Assembly: GCA_016708315.1 (NCBI GenBank)
Contig: JADJGC010000025.1
Location: 4,890-68,889, forward strand
Direction of reading: 5' to 3'
From: a bacterium
GTDB taxonomy: Bacteria; Zixibacteria; MSB-5A5; CAIYYT01
Length of the DNA stretch: 64,000 nt
How positions within the stretch are numbered: position 1 is the first letter of the stretch; each line of letters opens with the position of its first letter. Made by a program: the position numbers and the translations under genes. Of this stretch, positions 27,243 to 37,347 are shown one piece after another. The notes below the pieces were generated by a model, which worked only from the letters and a program-made list of their open reading frames with translations, ran no database searches and was not told the DNA's origin.

Positions 27243-29861
27243 ATGCTCCGGACCATTCTTCAAGCAGCAGTAATTTCAGGGCTTCTGCTTACAACGCTCT
27301 ACGCCCAATCGGCAGGCGACTTTTCGTTACCGCTAAACGACTTGTCACCCCAATCCCTTGATCGGAGCTTGAATCACAATGTTCGAGGATTCCGAATCGG
27401 TATTGCCCTATCCGGGGGAGGTGCACGAGGATTTGGACACATCGGTGTCTTGCGAGCACTCGAGGAGGCCGGAGTCGAAGTCGACGTAGTTGCCGGTACA
27501 TCGATGGGGGGAATAATCGGCGGTCTCTATGCAACAGGGATGACCCTAGATCAGATCGAGCGAGAGGCGCTTGCAATTGACTGGAGTACCTTCTTCTCGG
27601 ACAAGCCACAGCGCACAACGATGCTATTCACCAGACGTACTGAGACTGAAGGCGGGTTGGTGTCAATCCGATTCGATGGCGTGGACCCTCAGATACCGAC
27701 GGCTCTAAGTACCGGGCAGAAGTTGGTGGATGTTCTCAGCGAGCTGACTCAAAGCTCTGGTTATTTCTCGGGCGGCAATTTCGCGAATTTAGAACGGCGC
27801 CTTGCCATAGTTTCTACTGACCTCGTCTCAGGCAATAAGGTCGTCTTCACCAGCGGTTCTTTGGCGGAAGCCTTGCGGGCTACCATGGGTGTACCACTTG
27901 CTTTCACGCCTCTCGAGCGGGATGGCCAGTTGCTTATGGACGGCGGATTGCTCGAACCGGTGCCAACTGCGACCGCAAGGAGCATCGGTGCCGACTTCGT
28001 GATTGCGATTAACACGTCGTCGGACTTATTGCCCCGGAGCGAGATTACGGATCCGATCGATATCGCCAATCAGACGACAACAATTCTCTCTTCCAAGATT
28101 CGTGAGGAATTGCTCGACGATGCGGATTTTGTCATCGCTCCCGACTTGAGTGGAATCAAGTCAACCGATTTCCAATTGAGCCAAGAGGCGATTCGACGCG
28201 GCTACGCGAGCACGCAGAAAATGCTAACCGGGTTATTGAAGCTGATTGCGCAAAAGTCGGCCCAAGACTCTGCAATGATAATCGGGCAAGTTGATTTTGC
28301 AGACGCGCGCTCTCGCGAGTTATCCGCTTCTGACAATCGTATTTTGACCGAAATGAGTCGGGAACCACTGACCTCCAATCAGCTAAAGGGGCATTTGCTC
28401 GACTTGTTCCGTACAGGCAAGTACCAGAGTGTTCAGTACCATCTTGATGGTGTAGACACGACAAGTCTAGAATTGAGGCTACTGCCCTTCCCGACAATTA
28501 CGGATGTGACCTTTGAAGGCAATCGTGTTTATCAAGACTCGGTTTTGCAGGAGGTTGCCAATGTTCGCAAGAGTCCAGTAAAGACGATTCACGACTTACG
28601 AAGTCTATACAAGAACATCCTGGATTTCTACCGGGAAGAGGGCTACGATCTTGCACAGATCAAGGGCGCTTGGACAGACTCGACTCACTCGAATCTCACG
28701 ATTGTCGTTGACGAAAGCCAGATTGTCAGCATGTCTGTCGAAGGAAACTCCAAGACGCGATGGTGGGTCGTTACCAGCTATATGCCGCTGCATATCGGTG
28801 ATTTCTACAACAAGAATCGCGCGATTCGCGGAGTTCAGGAAATCTACAACTCCGGTCTATACGACAACGTCAATTTGCGATTGGAGGAACGCTCCGGTGG
28901 CGTCCACATGACGATAATTGTGAAGGAGAACAAATTCACCTTTGCCCGGCTTGGTGCGCGGTACCACGAGGAGTATCATCCCGAGGCATTTCTGCGTGTC
29001 GGTTACTCCAATCTCTTTGGTACCGGTCATGAGCTATCGGGATATACACGATTTTCGGAGCGAAGAAAGCTTTACCAACTACAGCTTCGTGCCGACCGAA
29101 TTTTCCGCACGTTTGTTACTTATAAATTCCAGGCATACTACTCGAATGACAAGATCGGACTCTTCGATGGCGATGAGACATTCGGACATCGGACAGTCAA
29201 ACGGTGGGGCGCAAAACTTGGTATTGGCCAACAGCTGTTCAAACTTGGACTACTGGAAGTTACCGCGCGTTACGAACAAATCCGGTTTACGAATCCTCCC
29301 AATGGACCGTTGTCTGAACGGCGCGTTGCGTCTCTGATTGGCTCGCTACAATATGATACAAAAGACCGTTACACTTTCCCGACTCGCGGTGGAACTTTAG
29401 AACTGACGGCAGAGGCTTCTTCGGACATTCTTGGCAGCGATGAAGTCATACGAAAATTCGAAGGTACGATTGAATCGTTCCAACAGGTGGGAAGGAAAGT
29501 AAACGTGCACCCGCGCGCCGCGATTGGATTATCTCAGACGGACTTGCCGATTTACGATCGCTTCTATCTCGGGGGCAGCCGTACTTTCTTCGGTTACAGA
29601 ACCGATCAACTTGTCGGCGACAAGTATTTGTTGGGCAGTTTGGAACTGCGAATTGGTCCCATCTATAGCTTCTATCTGAGTGGCCGCTATGATGTCGGGG
29701 ATGTATTTGGGACATTGGAGGATATCAGATTTGAGAATTTGCGTCATGCTTTTGGAATAATACTGGCGCTCGATACTCCGCTTGGCCCGATCTCCTTTGG
29801 TTATGGCAGGGCCGAACAGAGGACAGACAATCTCTACTTGAATTTAGGATTTGATTTCTAA
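27243..29861 (+). CDS. Patatin-like phospholipase fused to Omp85 barrel (type Vd autotransporter)
   Basis: This 872-residue outer-membrane protein has a signal peptide ending TTLYAQ and a patatin domain (about 45-320) with the oxyanion loop GGGARGFGHIG, nucleophile motif GTSMGG and dyad DGGLLEPVP. A POTRA-type domain (about 415-575) follows, then a 16-stranded Omp85 barrel ending in a phenylalanine (LGFDF). The architecture matches PlpD of Pseudomonas, in which the lipase is translocated by its own barrel. It is transcribed divergently from the SpoU methylase. Confidence 0.95.
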   Translation: MLRTILQAAVISGLLLTTLYAQSAGDFSLPLNDLSPQSLDRSLNHNVRGFRIGIALSGGGARGFGHIGVLRALEEAGVEVDVVAGTSMGGIIGGLYATGMTLDQIEREALAIDWSTFFSDKPQRTTMLFTRRTETEGGLVSIRFDGVDPQIPTALSTGQKLVDVLSELTQSSGYFSGGNFANLERRLAIVSTDLVSGNKVVFTSGSLAEALRATMGVPLAFTPLERDGQLLMDGGLLEPVPTATARSIGADFVIAINTSSDLLPRSEITDPIDIANQTTTILSSKIREELLDDADFVIAPDLSGIKSTDFQLSQEAIRRGYASTQKMLTGLLKLIAQKSAQDSAMIIGQVDFADARSRELSASDNRILTEMSREPLTSNQLKGHLLDLFRTGKYQSVQYHLDGVDTTSLELRLLPFPTITDVTFEGNRVYQDSVLQEVANVRKSPVKTIHDLRSLYKNILDFYREEGYDLAQIKGAWTDSTHSNLTIVVDESQIVSMSVEGNSKTRWWVVTSYMPLHIGDFYNKNRAIRGVQEIYNSGLYDNVNLRLEERSGGVHMTIIVKENKFTFARLGARYHEEYHPEAFLRVGYSNLFGTGHELSGYTRFSERRKLYQLQLRADRIFRTFVTYKFQAYYSNDKIGLFDGDETFGHRTVKRWGAKLGIGQQLFKLGLLEVTARYEQIRFTNPPNGPLSERRVASLIGSLQYDTKDRYTFPTRGGTLELTAEASSDILGSDEVIRKFEGTIESFQQVGRKVNVHPRAAIGLSQTDLPIYDRFYLGGSRTFFGYRTDQLVGDKYLLGSLELRIGPIYSFYLSGRYDVGDVFGTLEDIRFENLRHAFGIILALDTPLGPISFGYGRAEQRTDNLYLNLGFDF

Positions 29862-29890
29862 CGGAGTAGTGGGATCAACTCGGCAGCTAA

Positions 29891-30610
29891 TTAGTCGTCA
29901 TCTTCCTGTTCATCATTGCGCTCCGACTTTCTGGTGCGACCTTCGACTACCAATGTAATCTCGCCTTTGAGAACTCTTCCAGCAATCGCCGTCCGCAACG
30001 ACTCCAGATCACAGCGAATCGTCTCTTCAAATTTCTTTGTCAATTCCCGGCAAAGAACTACTTGTCGATTTCCGAGCAATTCATAGAGCAACTCTATCAA
30101 TTTGTGAATCTTGAACGGCGACTCATAAAGGACAATCGTTTCTCGCCGATCGGCCAATGAATCGATTACTGTCCGGCGCTTACCTTGAGTCTGTGGCAAG
30201 AAACCGTGGAAGATAAACGCATCGGTCGGAAGTCCGCTTATTGCCAAAGCAGAGATTGCCGCCGAAGCACCGGGAATGGGAACAATCGGAACTCCCGCGG
30301 CAATGGCGCTGCGCACAATGATGAATCCCGGATCGGAGATGCTCGGAGTTCCTGCATCGGAAATGAGAGCGATGTTTTCTCCAAGTTGGAGTCGACTGAT
30401 CAACTTCTCGGTGACTTTGCGCTCGTTGAAATTATGGTAGGACACGAGCGGTTTGTGGATGTCGAAGTGATGCAGAAGCGTCTGCGAAGTGCGTGTATCT
30501 TCGCACGCAATGAGATCGACCTGCCGCAAGGTCTCGACAGCACGATAGGTCATGTCGCCGAGATTGCCAATTGGTGTCGCCACAATGTAAAGTGTACCGC
30601 TTGTTGACAT
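29891..30610 (-). CDS. rsmI: 16S rRNA (cytidine1402-2'-O)-methyltransferase
   Basis: This 239-residue enzyme of the tetrapyrrole methylase fold methylates C1402 of 16S rRNA. Diagnostic blocks are LYIVATPIGNLGDMTYRA at the start, CEDTRTSQTLL, ISDAGTPSISDPG and PIPGASAAISALAISGLP. Length is slightly short of the 286-residue E. coli enzyme, as the C-terminal extension is reduced to a charged tail rich in Glu/Asp. Confidence 0.95.
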   Translation of the reverse strand: MSTSGTLYIVATPIGNLGDMTYRAVETLRQVDLIACEDTRTSQTLLHHFDIHKPLVSYHNFNERKVTEKLISRLQLGENIALISDAGTPSISDPGFIIVRSAIAAGVPIVPIPGASAAISALAISGLPTDAFIFHGFLPQTQGKRRTVIDSLADRRETIVLYESPFKIHKLIELLYELLGNRQVVLCRELTKKFEETIRCDLESLRTAIAGRVLKGEITLVVEGRTRKSERNDEQEDDD

Positions 30611-30662
30611 GCTAAGAATAACGGCGGGAATTAGAGTAAACGCAAGGGGGAAAGAACTCGAG

Positions 30663-30697
30663 TCGGGAGCCCGACCTTATGAAAGAAGGGCTCCCGA
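30663..30697 (-). terminator. Terminator of the dockerin-repeat gene
   Basis: TCGGGAGCCC (30663-30672) and GGGCTCCCGA (30688-30697) form a perfect 10-bp stem with a 15-base loop, just past the stop codon of the minus-strand gene. The T-run is weak, so termination strength is uncertain. Confidence 0.6.
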
Positions 30698-30705
30698 AAC
30701 ATCGA

Positions 30706-32640
30706 TTACTTACACAAAGCGCAAGGCGCGGGGCCACCCGAGAAAATGTAACCGATCAGATATACAGCGTCGGAGATGTTCACACCGCCGCTGCAATCGG
30801 CATCGCCCGATAACAAAGGCATCGGCGCTGGACCACCAGAAAAGATATAGCTGATCAAATACACGACATCCGAAACCGATATTGCGCTGCTCCCATCGGC
30901 ATCACCGCAGAGGTAGGTCGGAGGCAATGTTCTTCCGAATGTGTATGTGTCCGAATACTCCGTCGAATCCGCCCCGACATTACGAAACGCTTTGACCCGC
31001 CAGTAGTGGATCGTACTGTCAAGAGTACCAAAGAAAGTAAAATCGTTGTTGGTCAGACTGTCGATCGAGTACTCAAGTGTCGCAAAATTTGCCTGTTTGC
31101 TGACTTCAAGACGGTAGGTGTCATTCCACTCGTGCCAACTGGTTGACCAGCGAAACGATGGCGACGGGTAAATATTCGTATCGCCGTCGGCGGGAAGATA
31201 GAGCCGTGGTTTTTGAAACGGCATGATAAAGCGCGCTGAATAGGCATCTTGATTGCCGTTTCGGGTATCCGTCCAAATCGTTGAAATCGTGTCACGCTTG
31301 GAGTGAATCCCGATGTATTCGGCAAACAGCCCCGCCATCGGACTGCGAGCTGGCTGGCGCTGGAGCAGCATCGTGCCATCTTCTTCGCGAATATCATCAG
31401 GCACATTTACTTTGTCGGGCGAAGCAAACGCCGGATTTATTGAAACATCAGAGATACGCTTGTTCGTGATGTAAGTCTCGCCGCCGTCAAAGGACGCGGA
31501 GAAGTATGCATTGAACAGTGTGTGACCAACGGGATCATCGCGCTGGTCATAGAATAGCAGCAGCACAACACCGTCTTCGTTTACATAGAGCCACGGATGA
31601 AACTGATCGATCAACGATTCAGGGTCGTCATCGTTGACGACGGCCGGCGTGCTCCAAGTCTGACCTTTGTCGGTTGATTTGCGGACGATAATGTTGGTTC
31701 GATCATTGTAACCATCTGCCCATTGCGATTGCGAGATGTAGATGGTGTTGTCATAGGGTCCACCGGAAATATCGCAATCTCCGTTCGGCATGCCGTATGT
31801 GTTAACACCGCCGTCAACATTGTAGTATCCGTAGTTCGTCACAAACGCGATGGTATCCGGTGAAAATGTGGCGCCGCCGTCAGTTGACATGACGTGGCGG
31901 ATACAATACTCGAATAGACATCCGGGAGATACTTTGTAACCCTGCCAGAACACGTGCACATCACCATCGGCATCAACTATCGGTATCGAAAACTGCCCGG
32001 CGTCGATATCGTCGTTGCAGAGCGGCTCGAAGTTTGGTTTACTAAGCTTAACGCTATCGTCAAAAGTGGTAATCCCATCGGTCGATCTAACGAATATGAT
32101 GCGCGTTGGATTCGGGAAACGCGTCCACGACACATAGTAGTTGCCGTCATGGGCGCCGCCGGTCCTATCAACTGCCGTAAACTGCTTGTCTTCAAAGGTA
32201 TTGCTGTTCGCTGGATGTGTTGGAACGGGCGTCGACCAACTGACGCCATTGTCGGTGGATTTCATCACTACTATCAGGCTATTATTGTATTGATCGACAT
32301 TGTCATAATTCAAATGATTCGCATAGAAGTTTCCGAATCGATCTCCAACCATGCACGGATCCGATTGGCGGTCGAACGGTGTATCGACGAAGAGATCGTC
32401 GTTCCAGGTTGCACCGCCATCTGACGAATATCCCACGCCAACACGACGGAATCCGAGACGCCAGTCGCGCCAATTGGCGACGACTATGTTTGCATTGAGA
32501 GGGCTGATCCAGATTTGTTCTTCATTCTGCAGATTGGTGGTCACTGAATTGACCCGAACATTTGGCGGGGTCTGGGCAATCAGCAGTGCCGCCCAAATTG
32601 CCGAGATAGCGATGGTAAGCGCTAAGACCATACGGAGCAT
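30706..32640 (-). CDS. Secreted BNR-repeat (sialidase-fold) protein with two dockerin-like repeats
   Basis: This 644-residue exported protein has an N-terminal signal (LALTIAISAIWAALLIAQ). The body carries several Asp-box turns (SSDGGATWNDD, STDNGVSWSTP, STDKGQTWSTP, SFDGGETYI) of a sialidase-type beta-propeller. A fibronectin-like part follows (about 525-570). The C-terminus has two repeats of the form GDADGSSAISVSDVVYLISY and GDADCSGGVNISDAVYLIGY, each ending IFSGGPAP, with Ca-binding Asp residues like dockerin type I. Such repeats end many secreted proteins of Zixibacteria-like bacteria. Whether it cleaves sialic acid is unclear. AGGAG lies before the chosen ATG. Confidence 0.85.
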   Translation of the reverse strand: MLRMVLALTIAISAIWAALLIAQTPPNVRVNSVTTNLQNEEQIWISPLNANIVVANWRDWRLGFRRVGVGYSSDGGATWNDDLFVDTPFDRQSDPCMVGDRFGNFYANHLNYDNVDQYNNSLIVVMKSTDNGVSWSTPVPTHPANSNTFEDKQFTAVDRTGGAHDGNYYVSWTRFPNPTRIIFVRSTDGITTFDDSVKLSKPNFEPLCNDDIDAGQFSIPIVDADGDVHVFWQGYKVSPGCLFEYCIRHVMSTDGGATFSPDTIAFVTNYGYYNVDGGVNTYGMPNGDCDISGGPYDNTIYISQSQWADGYNDRTNIIVRKSTDKGQTWSTPAVVNDDDPESLIDQFHPWLYVNEDGVVLLLFYDQRDDPVGHTLFNAYFSASFDGGETYITNKRISDVSINPAFASPDKVNVPDDIREEDGTMLLQRQPARSPMAGLFAEYIGIHSKRDTISTIWTDTRNGNQDAYSARFIMPFQKPRLYLPADGDTNIYPSPSFRWSTSWHEWNDTYRLEVSKQANFATLEYSIDSLTNNDFTFFGTLDSTIHYWRVKAFRNVGADSTEYSDTYTFGRTLPPTYLCGDADGSSAISVSDVVYLISYIFSGGPAPMPLLSGDADCSGGVNISDAVYLIGYIFSGGPAPCALCK

Positions 32641-32901
32641 AACAATTTCTCCTGGGGTTGCGACAGCAACCAAGTGACGAGTATTCGATCGGATAGTGGA
32701 TTCGACAGTACAGATACAATCAACTGCATGGCTCGAAATAAGCAAGGTGAATAATGAGTGCAACAACGGGAATATTCCCAATTTCCGCCTGTATTCTGAT
32801 TGGTGGAGGCTAATGCGAAGGCGAAAACCGGTGACTTCGTATTCAGCAACCACCGATTCGCAGACGTTCGAAACAACCATCTACTCATAAGGGAGGAACC
32901 C

Positions 32902-34627
32902 ATGTTGTACAAATCGTTAACTTCTTGGTTGCTCGCCGTAGCGATGCTGTCGATTGGTGCCACGGCTTTGGCTGTAGACACGAAACTCGACTCAAAGATA
33001 ACTTCCGTGACAGTTTTCAATGATCGTGCGCTTGTCAACCGAACCGTTGAAGTCGATTTAGCGGTTGGCAGTCATTCTATCACGATACCGGACATTCCTC
33101 TGATCGCTGACGAGCAGTCGATTCGAGCGTCGGCTACCGGAGAGAACATGGTGATTCAAGGATTGAAGCACGCAATTGTTTCCATGCCCTTCGATAGTGC
33201 GCGAATAGAGGCGCTAAACCATATTCTTGATACTCTCTACAATCACCAACTGGCTGCACTCAATGACCGCAAGTCGGTACTGGAAATGCAGAAGTCGATG
33301 CTCGATCAACTCATCGCGAATGCGGGTAAGACGCTCAGCGATGACATGACAAAGGTAGCTTTTGACGCCAAGAATTGGGAGCAAGCGTACACATTCATTT
33401 CGCGAAACCTGAGTTTTGTGGTCGATTCCCTTCGTGCCATCGGTCTTGAGTCTGCGGGAATCAGCAATCGTTGCTCCAAATTGGAAGCTGAACTTAACCG
33501 ACTGAAAAGTGATGCAATGCAACAGACCAGGCATGTCACCATTGACGTCGAGGTTGAATCTGCGGGTCGATCGCATCTGTCGATTGCTTATCTTGTAACA
33601 CAAGCAAGTTGGTCGCCGATCTACAATGCGCGGTTGATCGACAGCGATAGCGTCGAGTTAAGCTACTTCGGGCAGGTAACTCAGAATACCGGTGAGGATT
33701 GGGAAGACGTGAAGCTGACTCTGTCGACGACATCGCCGAATCGAATCATGTTTCCCGGTGAGCTGAGTGCCAAGACATTGGCGACTCGAGAAGGATTTGA
33801 CATTGAATATGGTAACAGCGAGTCTGGTATAATACAGAAAGGTGAATATGAAATAGTCATCGCAGAACGAGACCTCCTTCGGGTCTCTGATCTCAGCCAG
33901 ATTAGAGCCGAAGACATCAAGAACATGCCAGTAGCAACTGTCAGCGAGTTGCTTAGACTCCGAACAGGAGTTGTCGACTGCCGGGCGGGGTCTAGTCGCT
34001 GTCAACTCGGTGTCCACATCACTCTCAACCAGTTTCATCGTCTTGAAGCCGGAGACAATTCCCTCCGGTGAACAAAGCACAAGGACCACGATTGCCCAGT
34101 GGGTTCTGGATGGAGACGAGACTTTGATTGCTCGTCCGCAGAACTTTCAAAATGTCTTTCGATTCATGAAAATGAAAAACGCAACGGGCGTGCCGCTGTT
34201 GCCGGGGACAATTAACCTGTTCGCGCAGAACGACTACATCGGCCGATTCAATTCGCCATACCTGGTGCTTCCCGACGAAGAATTCGGGATGCCATTTGGA
34301 GTCGATGATGGGATCGAGATCAAACGCGAAATCAATGACCGGCTCAATTCCGTAGACGGCGACAAACGCGGTCATTCCGAGACGGTGACTATCACATTGG
34401 TCAATAAGTCCGGTTTCGAGAGAACTGTCGAACTTGAAGAGGCATTATTTACAAGCAACGATAGTCGGGTTAAGATTGATTTTAAGTCGATCGTCCCGAA
34501 GCCAATTGAAACAGACCGTGAGAACAAAGCGAAGTGGCAGGTCAAACTGGCGCCAAGCGGCAAAGAGACTGTCTCGATCAGCTACAAGATCGAGTATCCT
34601 CATTCGATTCAGTTGTCGGGGCTATAG
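32902..34627 (+). CDS. DUF4139 protein with TonB-plug-like insert, one frameshift
   Basis: The reading begins at ATG 32902 (GGGAGG upstream) with a signal peptide (TSWLLAVAMLSIGATALA). Residues about 25-230 are a DUF4140-like N-terminal domain with a coiled-coil. DUF4139 follows (YLVTQASWSPIYNARL; QVTQNTGEDWEDVKLTLSTT). The frame then ends at 34071, but the DUF4139 sequence continues in another frame from about 33971 (VSTSLSTSFIVLKPETI) to 34627, so a single-base indel lies near 33972-33995. Just before it, QIRAEDIKNMPVATVSELL resembles the plug region of TonB-dependent receptors. Function is unknown; the family includes proteins named MuiA. Confidence 0.8.
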
Positions 34628-34653
34628 TCGGTGAGAAAACCAACCGTTGATTT

Positions 34654-35532
34654 CTACTTCTTCACACCCGCTGCCGGTAGTTCGGCTACGATCATCGCGA
34701 CGAAGATCAACAGCCCGCCGGCAGCGCTGCGTATGACGAACTCCTCGCCACCGAGAGTCCACGCAAAAATCGCTGCAAACACCGGCTCGAGCGCGAAGAT
34801 CAGACTCACACGAAACGGCGAGGTCAACTTCTGGGCGTACAGCTGAATCAGAAAGGCGCTCAGTGTCGGAAGCAAAGTAAGGAAGATGACTGTTAGAATC
34901 GAGGTACGGTTACCGATCGAAAACGGCAGATCAAACAACCATGCGGTAACAAAACTCAGTGCTCCAACCAGCAAGAACTGCTGGGCACTGATAACAATCG
35001 GGTCGCGACCAGCTTTCATGTACTTGTCGCAGTAAAGCAGGTGCAGCGCATAGAAGAATGCGGCAATCAACGTGATGAGATCGCCGAAGTTCATTCCGCT
35101 TATGCCTCCTGTGAGGAACCACAGACCGGCAAGCGAAAGAACGAGTGCTACGGCTTCCCAGCGTGAAGGCTTCTTGTGAAACAAGGCATACGCGAGAATT
35201 GGCACAATCACCACAAACAGCCCGGTTATGAATCCGGAGTTTGCGGCGGAAGTGAATCCCAATCCGATGGTTTGCGGAATGTACAAAGCCCAGAGAATAA
35301 CGCCGAGAATCAGACCATCTTTGAGTCCCACGAGCATTGGCACTCGCTTGATCGCGAGATAACCAGCCAATAGGACACCGGCCAAGGCAAAGCGATACCC
35401 GACCAATACGACCGGGTCGATGAAAGAAATGACATCCTTGACGATGAAGAAAGTCGCACCCCAAATTGCGGCTGCATAAAGAAGGCCTATTTCGGCGAGT
35501 ATACGGTGACGGCGCGGAGCCAAGTGGGTCAT
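34654..35532 (-). CDS. EamA/DMT-family transporter
   Basis: This 292-residue inner-membrane protein has ten predicted helices in two EamA halves; the first starts GLLYAAAIWGATFFIVKDVI and the second TLIAAFFYALHLLYCDKYM. The end of each half has the usual proline-containing helix (ALEPVFAAIFAWTLGGE). Drug/metabolite transporters export amino acids or other metabolites; the substrate is not predictable. It is the last backbone gene before tRNA-Asn. Confidence 0.9.
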   Translation of the reverse strand: MTHLAPRRHRILAEIGLLYAAAIWGATFFIVKDVISFIDPVVLVGYRFALAGVLLAGYLAIKRVPMLVGLKDGLILGVILWALYIPQTIGLGFTSAANSGFITGLFVVIVPILAYALFHKKPSRWEAVALVLSLAGLWFLTGGISGMNFGDLITLIAAFFYALHLLYCDKYMKAGRDPIVISAQQFLLVGALSFVTAWLFDLPFSIGNRTSILTVIFLTLLPTLSAFLIQLYAQKLTSPFRVSLIFALEPVFAAIFAWTLGGEEFVIRSAAGGLLIFVAMIVAELPAAGVKK

Positions 35533-35667
35533 GTCTTAATGTATCGCAAAGCAAACTGGATTTGGCAAGAACTGCAATACGCTACAACGAGTTTGCTTCG
35601 CCGGACCATGCTCATATTTGCCGGAATCTTCGTAAATTTAGTCCGACCAATTCTGAGGGCAAATTCC

Positions 35668-35695
35668 TTGACAGCGATGGTTAATTGTTTATATT
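35668..35695 (+). promoter_or_regulatory. Promoter of tRNA-Asn
   Basis: TTGACA (35668-35673) and TATATT (35690-35695) are spaced by 16 bases, with the tRNA starting 28 bases further on. The stop codon of the opposing recombinase frame (35681-35683) lies inside this promoter. Confidence 0.7.
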
Positions 35696-37338
35696 GGCGC
35701 CCGATATTAGAAGCAAATACACTCCCCGGTAGCTCAGTCGGTAGAGCAGCTGACTGTTAATCAGCGGGTCGCTGGTTCGAGCCCGGCCCGGGGAGCTTTT
35801 TATTGCAGAACACAGAACTGCTCCTCCGCTGCCATTATTCCCATTGCCTTTTGTCACTTCAGGTTCCGGATAAGTATAGGTTATTGATACCTCTTTGCCG
35901 GTGACAGTTATTCGCTTCACAAACGACCTGATGAACCCCTTTCTCTCAAAGATCGACCCCTCAGACAAGAGCTGCCGAAGGTCGCTTACGTATTCGTGCA
36001 ATTCCCGCTTGGTCAAAATATTCAGCGGTTGGTGACTTGACGACTCAAGCTCCGCAAGCTTCCGTGCTGACCCATCGACACTCAATCTCAATTCCCTGAT
36101 TCGAGGTGCCAGGTCTTCCAAGTCGACCTTGCCTGATTCAACAGCTTTATAGAGATTGTCGAGCTTTCGCTTTTCCCTTTCCATGTGGCGCTCTAACTCC
36201 GAAACTTGGTCGGAGTCTGATGTCTGCATTTCGACGAGTGCCTCATTGGTAAGCCTCAAGAGATCCCGCAGATTGTCTTCAGTTAAAACACGAAGCTTCA
36301 ACTGCTCGATAACCAGAGACTCAATCTTGTCACGATTGATCATGCAAGCGCTACATTCAGTCTTGCCCTTCCGAATCGAATTGAGGCAGCCGTAGTAGTG
36401 GTATCGCCCGGACTTGGCTGGCATACCTTGCAGGGAGTATCCGCATTTGCCACAGTAAATCAGCGCCGATAGTAGGTAATCCGACGTAAGCGATCTTGGC
36501 CTGCACGGAGAGGGCTCTTGCTACCCACAAGTCTGCGAACGGCTGCGAACTGGTCCATCGAAATTATTGCTGGATGGTTGTCTTCTCTCCTAATTGGCTG
36601 TTGAGATTTGTCTTTTCGACCCCAAATCAGCGTACCCGTGTACAGCTCATTGCCAAGAATGTACAGGACACCATTCTTATTCCAAGCCTTACCTCGATTG
36701 TTCTTTAGACCTTCCGAGTTCAGACTCTTCGTGATTTCCTTCGCTCCCTTGCCTGAAAGAGCCATGTCAAAGATTCTCCGAATGACACCCGAGTAATTCT
36801 CATCAAGAACGAATCGACCCTTGCCGTTTGCCCCCTTCTCGGATCGGTCAATCAAGTATCCAATCGGTGGAGTCCCTCCGCTGAAATAGCCCCTGCTTGC
36901 GCTTTCCCTCATACCGCGTTTTGTGTCTTGTGCAAGATTGGCAGAATAGAATTCGTCCATGACTTCGATCATGCCTTCGAAGAGCTTACCGGTTGGAGTA
37001 TCATCGATTTGCTCGTTGATGGAGACAAGTTGGACTCCATGCTTTCGCAGAAGTGATTTGTACATGATAGAATCTTCGCGATTGCGGGCAAACCGCGAGA
37101 GCTTCCAGACCAAAATCACATCGAATTGCTTTACTCTATTCTTCGAGGCTGCGATCATCTCCTGAAATGCCGGTCTATGGGCTGTACGAGCGCTCTCAGC
37201 TTCGTCGACGTAGTCCCTAACCACATCATATCCCTTCGACTCAGCGTGCTTTCTCAGCGCCTTCAATTGCGCTGGAATCGAAAGATCTTTCTCTGCTTGT
37301 TTTTCTGAAGAGACACGTGCGTAGAGTACTGCTTTCAT
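35681..37338 (-). CDS. Large serine recombinase (integrase), interrupted by a frameshift
   Basis: The N-terminal part (37338 to 36460) has the resolvase domain with catalytic Ser in YARVSSEKQ, the SRFARNRED block, and the recombinase domain (about 160-270). The C-terminal part (from about 36490 down to 35681, another frame) has the zinc ribbon (CGKCGYSL and CSAC), a coiled-coil and the terminal domain. A single indel near 36475-36490 splits them. The frame does not stop before the tRNA: its last ~40 residues (from about 35800) are the antisense translation of tRNA-Asn, so integration probably replaced the original 3' end. The enzyme would drive integration at this tRNA if the frame is intact in the cell. 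Confidence 0.85.
35723..35795 (+). tRNA. tRNA-Asn (GTT)
   Basis: The cloverleaf is complete: acceptor arms TCCCCGG (35723-35729) and CCGGGGA (35788-35794), D-arm GCTCAGTCGGTAGAGC, anticodon stem GCTGA/TCAGC around loop CTGTTAA with anticodon GTT at 35756-35758, and a T-arm containing GGTTCGAGCC. The discriminator base is G and CCA is not encoded. It marks the left end of a mobile element. Confidence 0.97.
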
Positions 37339-37347
37339 GATTTGTCC

